Shown: positions 63,798 to 64,000 of the stretch, in pieces | Position numbering within the stretch: the first letter of the stretch is position 1 | How the letters are laid out: each line of letters starts with the position of its first letter | Source: Pseudopedobacter alpinus | GTDB lineage: Bacteria > Bacteroidota > Bacteroidia > Sphingobacteriales > Sphingobacteriaceae | Length of the DNA: 64,000 nucleotides | NCBI RefSeq assembly: GCF_042684645.1 | Contig: NZ_JBHULV010000029.1 | Location: 1-64,000 of the forward strand | Direction of reading: 5' to 3' | Made by a program: the position numbers and the translations under genes | Notes under the pieces: model-generated | What the model was told of the DNA's origin: nothing | Databases searched by the model: none | Seen by the model: only the letters and a program-made list of their open reading frames with translations

Positions 63798-64000
63798 ATG
63801 TCTTTTAAAATGCATCAAAAGTTCTTTAAATATTTCAGTATGCTGGGAGTTTTTTGTTGTGCAGTAAATACAAGTTTTGCGCAAGATGAATTTCAGGTTA
63901 TCGAATCAAGAATTATTGATTATTTAAAGGCTGATGTTAAAATTAATGAGCTAAAAGCAGCTGTAAAAAGTAACAGCTCGTCTTTAAAAGAAGAAGGTTT
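63798..64000 (+). CDS. Exported protein, start only (cut by the window edge)
   Basis: The first 67 codons of an open frame: ATG at 63798 or 63810, a signal peptide ending near SFA-Q and the beginning of a mature domain with IESRIIDYLKAD. It continues past the window, on the same strand 7 bp after the GH92 stop, so it is part of the locus. The fragment is too short to name; the helical beginning would suit a polysaccharide lyase or similar enzyme. Confidence 0.75.
   Translation, partial: MSFKMHQKFFKYFSMLGVFCCAVNTSFAQDEFQVIESRIIDYLKADVKINELKAAVKSNSSSLKEEG

Overview
The window is a 64 kb piece of an AT-rich chromosome of a Bacteroidota bacterium, most likely a Sphingobacteriaceae member of the Pedobacter type. 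The evidence is the gene order rpsU - Xer recombinase - hpf - four tRNAs - tuf - tRNA-Trp - secE - nusG - rplKAJL - rpoBC, the near absence of Shine-Dalgarno sites, promoters of the TTTG / TAnnTTTG type, the SusC/SusD pair, the long two-part IspG, and intergenic spacers filled with short repeated words. The genus is an inference.

Layout. 1-1250: three tandem repeat units of about 320 bp plus a degenerate end and REP-like hairpins. 1313-3194: the end of a surface-polysaccharide locus (GT2 glycosyltransferase and a WecA-like initiating transferase). 3373-7631: a tight three-gene unit with an S9-peptidase-like lipoprotein that appears to have lost its catalytic Ser and His, a sensor histidine kinase and an OmpR-type regulator. 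7754-22720: the translation and transcription core (ribosomal proteins, EF-Tu, five tRNAs, RNA polymerase beta and beta'). 22801-29569: mixed small genes (outer-membrane-like protein, DUF3467, K+ channel-like protein, alpha/beta hydrolase, DUF4143 ATPase, IspG, an unknown small protein).

29944-39559 is a restriction/defence island: a small XRE controller protein with a C-box-like operator, a cytosine-5 methyltransferase, a GHKL (MORC/MutL-type) ATPase, a Z1-domain superfamily II helicase-like ATPase, a PD-(D/E)xK nuclease-like protein (DUF4420 type) and an AIPR protein. This set matches the MORC/GHKL-linked restriction-modification operons described from comparative genomics by Iyer, Abhiman and Aravind (2008), so it is not wholly new. 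The controller/operator arrangement is the part I would look at most closely. After it come an MFS exporter, a 1.1 kb decayed stretch, lnt and rsmI on the minus strand, and serS.

46585 to the window end is a polysaccharide/aminosugar utilisation locus. It starts with a Bacteroidetes promoter and palindromic operator-like sites, then a FucP/NagP-type sugar symporter, SusC, SusD, NagA, NagB, a PhyH-family dioxygenase, a TIM-barrel sugar isomerase-like protein, a GH106-like hydrolase, a GH28-like beta-helix protein, a GH92 mannosidase and the start of one more exported protein cut by the window edge. Outer-membrane capture, periplasmic trimming of a heteroglycan, uptake and GlcNAc-6-P catabolism are thus encoded together.

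All calls come from reading the sequence and recalled family motifs; no database search was run.
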